A DNA stretch of 15,488 nucleotides, taken from contig CAZUCD010000086.1 of NCBI GenBank assembly GCA_964618855.1, positions 1 to 15,488 on the forward strand. Reading direction: 5' to 3'. Source of the DNA: CAZUCD01 sp964618855 (GTDB taxonomy: Bacteria; Sumerlaeota; Sumerlaeia; SLMS01; JANRJK01). Below the pieces are notes generated by a model, which was not told where the DNA came from, made no database searches, and saw nothing but the letters and a program-made list of their open reading frames with translations. The translations under genes and the position numbers were made by a program. Shown piece after piece: positions 5,890-13,371 of this stretch. Each line of letters begins with the position of its first letter. Position 1 is the first letter of the stretch.

Positions 5890-8412
5890 ATGACACTTCG
5901 CCAAGCCTCGCTCCTCATCGCGCTCGCCCTGGGCGCCTCCATGCCCCTGCTTGCCGGCCCCGTGCCGGGCACGGAGACCTTCGACAAGAAGGCCGTCGAC
6001 TTCCCGGTCTCCCCCAGCACGGAAGTCTGGGACATCGGCAACGAGGAGTACCTCGTCACCTTCAAGTGGAACCCCGGATTCAAGGTCTCGAATGCCGGCG
6101 TCGCCGGGGCCTTCAACAATTGGAGCCGCACGGACCTCCCCATGGAGGGGCCGGATGCGACGGGATTCTATCGCGTGACCGCGAGGATCAAGGCGGGGGA
6201 GTACCACTACAAGTTTGTCGGCGGCGCGGACGGCTGGTTCACCGACCCCCTCAATCCCGCCAACATCGACGACAACTACGGCGGCAAGAACTCGATCCTG
6301 CGGCTGGGCATTTACGCAACCATCGCCGGGGCACGGGCCCAGCGCGGCGACGGCAACGCCCTTGCCAAGGCCTTCCTCCATGATCCTGCGCTGCCCCTGT
6401 TTGTGGACGCCCTGAACGCCGGTGAAGCCGTCCTCAGGTTTCGTACTCTCCTGAATGACGTCGATTCGGTCACCGTCAAGTACGACGCGGGGTCGGGCGC
6501 GAGGACGGCCACCATGCAACACGCCGCCTCCGACGCGCAGTACGACTACTACGAGTACCACTTCCACGCCATCCAGCGCGGCAAGCCCTCCCGCCGCGGC
6601 AAGGTGGCGCCGGTCACGATCAAGTACTCGTTCTCCGCCACCGACGCGACGCAGGAGTTCCCCTATGATCGCGAGTTCACGCTCGACCTGAACTCGGCCC
6701 GCAAGGTGGACGTGCCCGACTGGGCACGGCGCGCCATCTGGTACCAGGTCATGGTGGACCGGTTTCGCGACGGGGATGCGAAGAACAACCCCGAGTTCCG
6801 GGGAACCGAGCCCGTCAGGGACTTCCCACCCCAGGCGCATCCATGGCGCTCCGAGTGGTACACGGAGTTTCCGTACGAGCGCGAAAACGGCCAGACTTTC
6901 TGGAAGTGGTCGATGTACAACCGCATTTACGGCGGGGACTTCGACGGTCTCGTGCAAAAGCTCGACTACATCAAGTCGCTCGGCGCGAACGCCATCTACC
7001 TGAACCCGGTGTTCGAGGCGCAGGGTTCCCACAAGTACAACGCGCGCAACTACGTCCACGCGGACGACGGCTATGGCGTCCCCGGCGGATACTACCCGGC
7101 GGCCGCACGCGAGGACCTGCTCGACGCCTCCACCTGGGAGTGGACCGAGTCGGACAAGGACCTGCTCCGCCTGATCGAGGAAACGCACAAGCGCGGGATG
7201 AAGATCATCTTCGACGGCGTCTGGAACCATGTCGGGGACCAGCACCCTGCGTTCCTCGACGTGAAGGAGAAGCGCCAGCAGTCGCGCTTCGCGGACTGGT
7301 TCGACATCAAGTCATGGGAGCCGTTCGAGTACTCGGGCTGGGGCGGGTTCGGCGGGCTTCCCGAGTTCCGCAAGACGGAGTCGGGCCTCTACTCGAAGAG
7401 CCTCGTCGAGCACATCAACAACGTCACGCGACGGTGGATGGACCCGAACGGGGACGGCGACCCCTCCGACGGGATCGACGGCTGGCGCCTCGACGTGCCG
7501 ATGCACATCCCGCGCCCGTACTGGGTCGAGTGGCGGCGCCTCGTGAAGTCGATCAACCCCGAGGCCTACATCACGGGGGAGATATGGGATCCCGCGGAGT
7601 ACTGGCTCGACGGCGAGACCTTCGACGCGGTGATGAACTACCAGTTCTCCCAGGCGGCGTTCCGGTTCTTCGGCAACAAGTCGCAGAAGACGACGGCCTC
7701 GCAGTTCGACCGCGAGCTCGCGCGCCTGCGCATCCGCTACCCGCGCGCGATCAACGAAGTGCTCATGAACCTGTACGACAGCCACGACACCGACCGTTGG
7801 GTCAGCCGGCTCGCCAACCCGGACTTGCCATTCGACGGCAACAACCGCCTTCAGGACAACGGGCCGAACTACTTCGACAAGAAGCCCGGCGCGATCGAGT
7901 ACCAGCGCCTGCGCCTCATGGCGATGTTCCAATCCACCTACATCGGCGCGCCGATGGTGTGGTACGGGACCGAGGTCGGCATGTTTGGCGCAGACGACCC
8001 GCGCAACCGCATGCCCATGTGGTGGGACGACCTGATGCCCTACGACAGCCCCGATTATGCGGTTGATGGAAGGCTGCGCGACTATTTCCGGTCGCTTTTC
8101 GCGCTCCGCTCGAAGAACCCCGTCCTCAGCACAGGCGACTACATGACCCTGAAGGCGGACGACGACAAGGACTGCATCGCGTACCTGCGCTACTCCGGCG
8201 ACAGCCGCGACGCCTTCGTCGTCGTCCTGAACAACAGCAGTTCGATCCAGAACGTCGCCGTGCCCGCGCCTTCCCAGGACATCCTGGACCGCGGGTTCCG
8301 CTCGCCCAAGCGCGTATTCGGCGAGGGCAAGCTCGCGAAGGGCACGAAGAAGGACCGGCTGATCGTCACGCTGCCGCCCGTCTCGGGCATCGTCCTGAAG
8401 GTGCGCCGCTAG
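5890..8412 (+). CDS. Exported GH13 neopullulanase/cyclomaltodextrinase-type enzyme with CBM48-like and CBM34-like domains
   Basis: An 840-residue alpha-glucan hydrolase. The start at 5890 gives a signal peptide (MTLRQASLLIALALGASMPLLAG). Residues about 54-140 form a CBM48/isoamylase N-type domain (GVAGAFNNW, then GEYHYKFVGGADGWFTDP). Residues about 168-272 resemble CBM34, the N-domain of cyclomaltodextrinases and neopullulanases (LRFRTLLNDVDSVTVKYDAG, YDYYEYHF). The catalytic barrel begins at VPDWARRAIWYQVMVDRF. All GH13 regions are intact: DGVWNH (442-447), GWRLDV with nucleophile Asp535, GEIWD with acid/base Glu564, and SHDTDR with Asp633. The region V-like GGLPEF and YGTEVGMFGADDPRNRMPMWW also fit the neopullulanase group. 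A beta domain C closes the protein. It probably cleaves alpha-1,4 and perhaps alpha-1,6 links in maltodextrins outside the cytoplasm. Exact subfamily is uncertain. Confidence 0.9.
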   Translation: MTLRQASLLIALALGASMPLLAGPVPGTETFDKKAVDFPVSPSTEVWDIGNEEYLVTFKWNPGFKVSNAGVAGAFNNWSRTDLPMEGPDATGFYRVTARIKAGEYHYKFVGGADGWFTDPLNPANIDDNYGGKNSILRLGIYATIAGARAQRGDGNALAKAFLHDPALPLFVDALNAGEAVLRFRTLLNDVDSVTVKYDAGSGARTATMQHAASDAQYDYYEYHFHAIQRGKPSRRGKVAPVTIKYSFSATDATQEFPYDREFTLDLNSARKVDVPDWARRAIWYQVMVDRFRDGDAKNNPEFRGTEPVRDFPPQAHPWRSEWYTEFPYERENGQTFWKWSMYNRIYGGDFDGLVQKLDYIKSLGANAIYLNPVFEAQGSHKYNARNYVHADDGYGVPGGYYPAAAREDLLDASTWEWTESDKDLLRLIEETHKRGMKIIFDGVWNHVGDQHPAFLDVKEKRQQSRFADWFDIKSWEPFEYSGWGGFGGLPEFRKTESGLYSKSLVEHINNVTRRWMDPNGDGDPSDGIDGWRLDVPMHIPRPYWVEWRRLVKSINPEAYITGEIWDPAEYWLDGETFDAVMNYQFSQAAFRFFGNKSQKTTASQFDRELARLRIRYPRAINEVLMNLYDSHDTDRWVSRLANPDLPFDGNNRLQDNGPNYFDKKPGAIEYQRLRLMAMFQSTYIGAPMVWYGTEVGMFGADDPRNRMPMWWDDLMPYDSPDYAVDGRLRDYFRSLFALRSKNPVLSTGDYMTLKADDDKDCIAYLRYSGDSRDAFVVVLNNSSSIQNVAVPAPSQDILDRGFRSPKRVFGEGKLAKGTKKDRLIVTLPPVSGIVLKVRR

Positions 8413-8440
8413 GCACAGAACAACCCCGACCCACGCATCG

Positions 8441-8446
8441 AGAGGA
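8441..8446 (+). promoter_or_regulatory. Ribosome binding site of the alpha-amylase gene
   Basis: AGAGGA lies 8 nt before the ATG at 8455 in a 42-nt gap after the previous stop. The gap has no hairpin, so the two GH13 genes are probably cotranscribed. Confidence 0.55.
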
Positions 8447-8454
8447 CCGAGAAG

Positions 8455-10917
8455 ATGAAGCATCCGCGCCGAACCCACAGCCTGCGCGATTGCGCGCGTG
8501 CATCACTCGCGGCGGCCGCCCTGCTGGCCGCGGGCGGCACAAGCGTCGAGGCCCGCCCCACGATCCAGTACTTCGAAAGCAAGTGGGAGACGATCGAGCG
8601 GCGCATGCCCGATGTCTTCATGGCCGGATACGGGGCGATGTGGCTTCCACCCGCAGCGCGCGCGGACTCCTCCAACTTCTCGGTCGGCTTCGACGTCTTC
8701 GACCGCTTCGACCTCGGCTCAGAAACCAATCCCACGCTCTACGGCAGCGAGACAAGCCTTCGCTCCCTCATCGATGGGGCGCACAGGGCGGGCATCTATA
8801 TCTACTTCGACACTGTCTACAACCACAACGGGTTCAGCGACGGCTACCGTGGGGACACCGTCTCCGGGGCGTGCCAGCTCAACTGGGCCATCGGCGAGGG
8901 CGGGTACCCCGGCTTCGTCATGAGCGGACGAGACTTGAGCCTGCCGTTCGACCTCGAGTTCCGCAACATCTGCCCCTCGGCGAGCTTCCCCGCGCCGGAC
9001 TGCAACTCGGACCCCCTCAACTGTCGCATCGCCGGCCTGATCGACATCAAGCACGAGTCGAACCACCCATACATCCGCCACCCGAACGAAGTAGGGAATC
9101 CGCAGAACATCCCCTACCAGCAGGCCAAGACCGAAAACGCGCGGTACTACCCCGATCAGCAACTCGCCTCGCCCTACACGGACGGCGTGAAGCCGTTCAA
9201 CCTGGCGGACCCGCTGGCCGGCGACCCGACCGCGGAGAACGCCACGGGCATGCTGATGCGATACACGCAATGGATGCTCGAGGTGAACGGAGTGGATGGC
9301 TTTCGCCTCGATGCCGTGAAGCACTCGCCCACGTGGTTCTACGACAACTTCTTCGACTTCGCAGCACGCAAGCGCGGGCGCGACTTCTGGGGCCGGCAGA
9401 AGACGCCGTTCTCCTTCGGCGAGTACGTCGGCGGCTCAAGTGACATTGGAGCGATGCTCTCCTACCATAAGCGCGTGACCACCCCGGGGTCGGAGGCCGA
9501 CCGCACAGTCCTCGACTTCCCGCTCAAGTTCGCGATGGGCAACCCCTGCCCCGTGGACTGGATCGGCGCGTCCGTCGATGCCGGCGACGGCAATGGACAG
9601 GACGGCAGTGCCGGCGTCCAGTTCGTGTCATCGCACGACACGGGTGCCATCGGGGACCCGCCGGGGAACGACAACCTGGCCTATGCGCACATCATGACGC
9701 GCAAGGGGACCCCGATCGTCTATTACAACGCGCGGGAGTTCGATCCCAACCGTCCCTTCCCGAACAACAACCATCGAGGCGACGCCTTCGGCAAGTTCGG
9801 CAACATCATCACGACCCTCGTGCGGATGAACAACCAGCACGTCGCGAACGTCTCCAACGCATTCGAGATGCGCGGCACGAACGGGTGCAGCGTCGCCTAT
9901 GAATTGAACAACACGCTCCTCGTGGTGCTGAACGGCAACGTGACCGTGACGGCGGGGGCGAACGGGTTCCAGAACGTGACGCTGCAGGAGCAGACCGGCA
10001 ACTCGGGTGTCTCCCCGACGGTCACCCTCGGGGTGGCGGGCTCAACTGCGGCGGTCACCGTACCCGCGGGGAGCTACGCGATCTATACCATCAACCCGCC
10101 CAACGGCACCTTCGGCGTGGACAACGTGGCCTCCACGATCCCGGCGGATCCGCTCGCCACGCCGGACGGGATCGAGCGACTGACCGCGGTAGACGTGGTG
10201 ACGGCGGACACCGCGCAGGTGCGGCTCCAGATCGACCAGTCCGGGGCGCTCGAGGACAACGCGCTCATCAAGTGGAATTACGGCGTGGACGTCGATGGGA
10301 GCACCAGCGGCGACTTTGGCATCACGTATGGCGTGGACAGCCCGCTGGTCGGCGGATTCGAGGATTTCACCTCGAAGAGCATCAGCCACACGGGCGGCAC
10401 CGGGACCTACACGATCGATGTGGACCTGACGGACCCCGACATTCCCGAGGGCTACAACTACCTCACGGCGATTGCCTTCCTTCCGCGCACGCCAAGCACC
10501 CTCCCGCCGATCTACCGAGAGTTCCGCAAGGTGATCTACGTGGACAGGCTGGACCCGGACATCGCGCTCGTCTTTCCGCCAAGTCCCACCGGCATCGGCG
10601 ACATCAATACGACCACCTACGGCTTCGTCGTGGACAACCCCGACGGCACCGGCAACTCGATGCACTACTTCTGGAACCTGCCCGCCGGGTCCAACCCGGT
10701 CACGCAGGGCCTGTTGAACGGCTCCAACAAGGCGACCAAGACCGACCGCAACCGCTACCGGTTCACCCTGAACGGGCTGGCCACCGGGAACAACCAGCGC
10801 CTGACGCTCGTCCTGTTCGAGGAAACCGGCAACTATGCCCTGGGCGAGTTCAACATTGGCGTCAGCGTCGGGCCCGCGTCCGTCGGCGCATGGCAATCGT
10901 ACGGGAAGGTCGATTGA
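8455..10917 (+). CDS. Exported GH13 alpha-amylase with long beta-rich C-terminal region
   Basis: An 820-residue starch hydrolase. The basic N-terminus plus ASLAAAALLAAGGTSVEA is a signal peptide, cleaved near residue 33. The (beta/alpha)8 barrel starts almost at once (IQYFESKWETIERRMPD, then MWLPPAARADSSNFSVGFDV), so there is no N-terminal binding domain. GH13 motifs are complete: DTVYNH (119-124), GFRLDAVKH with nucleophile Asp286, FGEYVGG with acid/base Glu323, and FVSSHDTGA with His394-Asp395. AYAHIMTRKGTPIVYYN and NNNHRGDAFG complete the barrel end. Domain C runs to about residue 545. The last ~270 residues are beta-rich with several IDxxLTDPDIPEG-like strands; I do not recognise a family, and they may be glucan-binding or surface-contact modules. 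It likely supplies maltodextrins for the neighbouring enzyme and importer. Confidence 0.88.
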   Translation: MKHPRRTHSLRDCARASLAAAALLAAGGTSVEARPTIQYFESKWETIERRMPDVFMAGYGAMWLPPAARADSSNFSVGFDVFDRFDLGSETNPTLYGSETSLRSLIDGAHRAGIYIYFDTVYNHNGFSDGYRGDTVSGACQLNWAIGEGGYPGFVMSGRDLSLPFDLEFRNICPSASFPAPDCNSDPLNCRIAGLIDIKHESNHPYIRHPNEVGNPQNIPYQQAKTENARYYPDQQLASPYTDGVKPFNLADPLAGDPTAENATGMLMRYTQWMLEVNGVDGFRLDAVKHSPTWFYDNFFDFAARKRGRDFWGRQKTPFSFGEYVGGSSDIGAMLSYHKRVTTPGSEADRTVLDFPLKFAMGNPCPVDWIGASVDAGDGNGQDGSAGVQFVSSHDTGAIGDPPGNDNLAYAHIMTRKGTPIVYYNAREFDPNRPFPNNNHRGDAFGKFGNIITTLVRMNNQHVANVSNAFEMRGTNGCSVAYELNNTLLVVLNGNVTVTAGANGFQNVTLQEQTGNSGVSPTVTLGVAGSTAAVTVPAGSYAIYTINPPNGTFGVDNVASTIPADPLATPDGIERLTAVDVVTADTAQVRLQIDQSGALEDNALIKWNYGVDVDGSTSGDFGITYGVDSPLVGGFEDFTSKSISHTGGTGTYTIDVDLTDPDIPEGYNYLTAIAFLPRTPSTLPPIYREFRKVIYVDRLDPDIALVFPPSPTGIGDINTTTYGFVVDNPDGTGNSMHYFWNLPAGSNPVTQGLLNGSNKATKTDRNRYRFTLNGLATGNNQRLTLVLFEETGNYALGEFNIGVSVGPASVGAWQSYGKVD

Positions 10918-10959
10918 TCCCGCTCGCGCCCCGTTCCGCGCGCGTGCGAATCGCATCCC

Positions 10960-11901
10960 ATGGCATCCCGACCAACCGACCGGATCACCCTGAAGCATGA
11001 CCTTGCGGCGCTGCCGTTCCTCGCGCCGTTCATGCTCGTGTTCATCGTCTTCGTCGGCTACCCGGTGTTCTACAGCTTCTGGCTGAGCCTGCACCGCAAC
11101 ACCATCTACTCCGACTTCTACAACGTGTTCGGCACGATGGAGTTCGTGGGCCTCGCGAACTATGCGGTCATCGTCGCGGACCCCGTGTTCTGGTGGTCGG
11201 TTTTCCTGACGTTCGTCTATGCGTGCCTGACGATCTTCCCCGGCATGGCGCTCTCGCTCGCGATGGCGATCTTCCTCAACCGCCAGACCCGCCTGTTTGC
11301 CGCGATGAGGACGGGTTTCTTCCTGCCGAACGTCTTCGACGTGTACGTTGTCGGGATCATCTGGCTGCTGATCTACAACCCGAGCGGGGGGCTGTTCACG
11401 CGCTTCATGGAGTTGATCGGGCTAAAGTCTCTGGTCGAGGGCGGCGTCCTCGCCAACCCGTGGCTCACCCTTCCGGCCATCGCCATCGCGATGATCCTGA
11501 AGAACGCCGGCTTCGGCATGATCCTTTTCCTCACCAGCCTGAACAACATGAACCAGTCGATCTTCGAGGCGGCGGACGTGGACGGGGCGTCCTCATGGCA
11601 GAAGCTCCGGTTCATCACGCTGCCGCTGCTCAAGCCGATCATCCTCTTCCTGACCATCACCGGCACTGTCGGCTCGCTGAACGCCTTCGCGGAGGTTTAC
11701 GCGCTGACAGACAACACGGGGGGCACGTCGCTCTCCATCGGGGGCCAGACGGTCCAGGCCGCGCGCATCAGCGGCTACCACCTCTACCGCTACTTCCAGG
11801 ACTCGATGTACGGCGAGGCCGCCGCGATGAGCTACATGCTCCTCGTGATCGCACTCGTCATCAGCGTCCTCAACGCCAAGTTCCTCACCAGCAAGGACTG
11901 A
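10960..11901 (+). CDS. ABC sugar transporter permease, MalF/UgpA type
   Basis: A 313-residue inner-membrane subunit of a carbohydrate importer (CUT1 type). After a short cytoplasmic N-terminus come hydrophobic segments starting at LPFLAPFMLVFIVFVGYPVF, the usual first helix of this subunit, and in total about six membrane spans. The EAA loop that contacts the ATPase is at residues 203-225 (EAADVDGASSW..LRFITLPLLKP). A typical C-terminal region with YGEAAAMSYMLLVIALV follows. Length and layout match ordinary UgpA/MalF-like permeases without the large P2 loop of enteric MalF. It starts 42 nt after the amylase stop; no good Shine-Dalgarno is seen. It pairs with the MalG-like subunit that begins 6 nt after its stop. 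The substrate is inferred to be maltodextrin from the adjacent GH13 enzymes. Confidence 0.93.
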   Translation: MASRPTDRITLKHDLAALPFLAPFMLVFIVFVGYPVFYSFWLSLHRNTIYSDFYNVFGTMEFVGLANYAVIVADPVFWWSVFLTFVYACLTIFPGMALSLAMAIFLNRQTRLFAAMRTGFFLPNVFDVYVVGIIWLLIYNPSGGLFTRFMELIGLKSLVEGGVLANPWLTLPAIAIAMILKNAGFGMILFLTSLNNMNQSIFEAADVDGASSWQKLRFITLPLLKPIILFLTITGTVGSLNAFAEVYALTDNTGGTSLSIGGQTVQAARISGYHLYRYFQDSMYGEAAAMSYMLLVIALVISVLNAKFLTSKD

Positions 11902-11907
11902 CCCCGG

Positions 11908-13371
11908 ATGTCCTCCTCCGTCCACGACGACTCCGGGCGCGACCCCTGGACCCCTCCGCCGGGCAAGTTCGAGCATCGCGTCCGCGATGGCGCCATCATC
12001 GCCGTCTTCGGCGCGCTCCTGCTTGTCGTGCAGGCACCCCTCCTGTGGATGATCGTGACGTCCTTCAAGGTGAAGGGCACCGCGTTCAAACTCGACTTCA
12101 TCCCGTCCACCCAAGTGCTCACCCCAACCGCCGACGCCAGCCCGATCCCCCTTCCCGCGCACGCGGAGGGCCAAATCTGGTGGCACATCGAACTCGCCGC
12201 GAAGGACGCCACGACCGTGCAGCTCATGCACGGCCCTTCCTCGGAACCCGGCGAACCCAAGGTCCCGTTCGAGATGCGCCGCTCGATCAACGAGGTCTGG
12301 GTCGCGGACCTCGTCCTCCCCCCGGGCGAGTACAAGTACGGCTTCAAGGTGGACGGCGGCGCGATGTTCAAGGACCCTACACGCCCCGAGAAGTCCCTGC
12401 TGCCGTACGTTCCGACGCTCCTGGACGCATCGACCGCCACGAAGCGCGGCGATGTCCCCGTCGTGTGCAACCCCGAGTCGGCGCGCTCCCTAGTCGTCTC
12501 CTCCGCGAAATCCTCCTGGGCACGGCTCGTCCCGCCGCAGGGGACGCCCGCGCTTTCGCTAAGGCTCGATGACCGCGAGGTCGCCCTCGCGCCCGCGACG
12601 GGTGGCGTCTTCGAGCTCGGATCGGGCCCGCCCGCCAAGTCATACCGCGTCCTCGAGCACCGGTCCTTCTCCGACGCCACCTCGACGATGTACACGACCG
12701 GCAACTTCATGGGCATTCTCGGCGCCGAGGACTTCAACTTCGGCCGGTACGCGCTGAATTCGTTCCTCGTCTCCTTCAGTGGCGCGATGCTGACCGTGAT
12801 CATCTGCACCCTCGCGGGATACGGGTTCGCGGTGAAGCACTTCCACTTCCGCGACCAGATTTTCTGGGGGCTGTTCGCCTGCATGCTGATCCCCGGCATG
12901 ATCTTCATGGTGCCGCAGTTCAGCCTCACCGTGAAGTTCGGCTGGCTGAACACCCTGCAGGGCATGGTGGTGCCGCACCTCGCGAACCTCTTCGGCCTCT
13001 TCCTCTTGCGGCAGTACATCGGCCAGATTCCGTCGGACCTTTTCGATGCCGCGAAGATCGACGGCGCCAACGAACCCCAGGTCTTCCGCAACATCGTGAT
13101 CCCGCTCTGCCTGCCCATCATGGTGACGCTCTTCCTGCTCACGTTCGTGACCCAGTGGTCGAACTTCCTGTGGCAGCTCATCGTCAACACGGGGGACTCG
13201 GCTTGGCTGACGCTCCCCGTGGGCCTGCAGCGCTTCAAGGGGCAGTTCGGCCAGGACTGGGAGAAGATCATGGCCGGGGCTTGCTTTTCGATCCTGCCGA
13301 TCGCTGCCCTGTTCGTCGCGACGCAGAAGTACTTCCTGCAGGGCCTGACGGCGGGGGCGGTGAAGGAGTGA
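11908..13371 (+). CDS. ABC sugar transporter permease, MalG type, with a large CBM48-like insertion in the first extracytoplasmic loop
   Basis: A 487-residue permease, about 200 residues longer than usual MalG-like proteins (270-300). Residues about 28-52 (IIAVFGALLLVVQAPLLWMIVTSF) form the first membrane span. The normal family sequence resumes near residue 246 (YRVLEHRSF) and 278 (FGRYALNSFLVS), followed by five spans. The EAA loop is present (residues 380-404, DAAKIDGANEPQVFRNIVIPL). Between these lies an extra region of about 180 residues which, by the family topology, faces the periplasm. Within it, residues about 88-160 have the form of the C-terminal part of a CBM48/AMPK glycogen-binding domain (VWVADLVLPPGEYKYGFKVDG, then FKDPTRP). 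It lacks the G-x-FNxW strand usually seen in the N-terminal half. A second beta-like segment spans about 185-240. The reading frame is continuous, so this is a fusion or insertion, not an error by frame. The stop overlaps the next start by 1 nt. Confidence 0.92.
   Translation: MSSSVHDDSGRDPWTPPPGKFEHRVRDGAIIAVFGALLLVVQAPLLWMIVTSFKVKGTAFKLDFIPSTQVLTPTADASPIPLPAHAEGQIWWHIELAAKDATTVQLMHGPSSEPGEPKVPFEMRRSINEVWVADLVLPPGEYKYGFKVDGGAMFKDPTRPEKSLLPYVPTLLDASTATKRGDVPVVCNPESARSLVVSSAKSSWARLVPPQGTPALSLRLDDREVALAPATGGVFELGSGPPAKSYRVLEHRSFSDATSTMYTTGNFMGILGAEDFNFGRYALNSFLVSFSGAMLTVIICTLAGYGFAVKHFHFRDQIFWGLFACMLIPGMIFMVPQFSLTVKFGWLNTLQGMVVPHLANLFGLFLLRQYIGQIPSDLFDAAKIDGANEPQVFRNIVIPLCLPIMVTLFLLTFVTQWSNFLWQLIVNTGDSAWLTLPVGLQRFKGQFGQDWEKIMAGACFSILPIAALFVATQKYFLQGLTAGAVKE
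12103..12642 (+). other. Inserted extracytoplasmic region of the MalG-like permease (CBM48-like plus second beta segment)
   Basis: This covers residues about 66-245. The CBM48-like part lies at about 12169-12387. GEYKYGFKVDGGAMFKDPTRP here lines up with GEYHYKFVGGADGWFTDPLNP of the upstream neopullulanase (near 6199-6261), sharing G-E-Y-x-Y-x-F and F-x-D-P-x-x-P at the same spacing. The remainder (about 12460-12640) contains LSLRLDDREVALAPATGGVFELGSG and may be a separate small beta domain or a return linker. Confidence 0.65.

Noticed and set aside
5830..7245. Minus-strand open frame of 471 codons opposite the neopullulanase-type gene
   Set aside because: The + strand frame carries complete GH13 motifs, while the antisense product is Val/Arg/Gly-rich without domains.
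13155..13370. Upstream in-frame extension of the binding-protein gene
   Set aside because: It would overlap the permease gene by 216 nt and bury the lipoprotein signal. The ATG at 13371 gives a complete lipobox.
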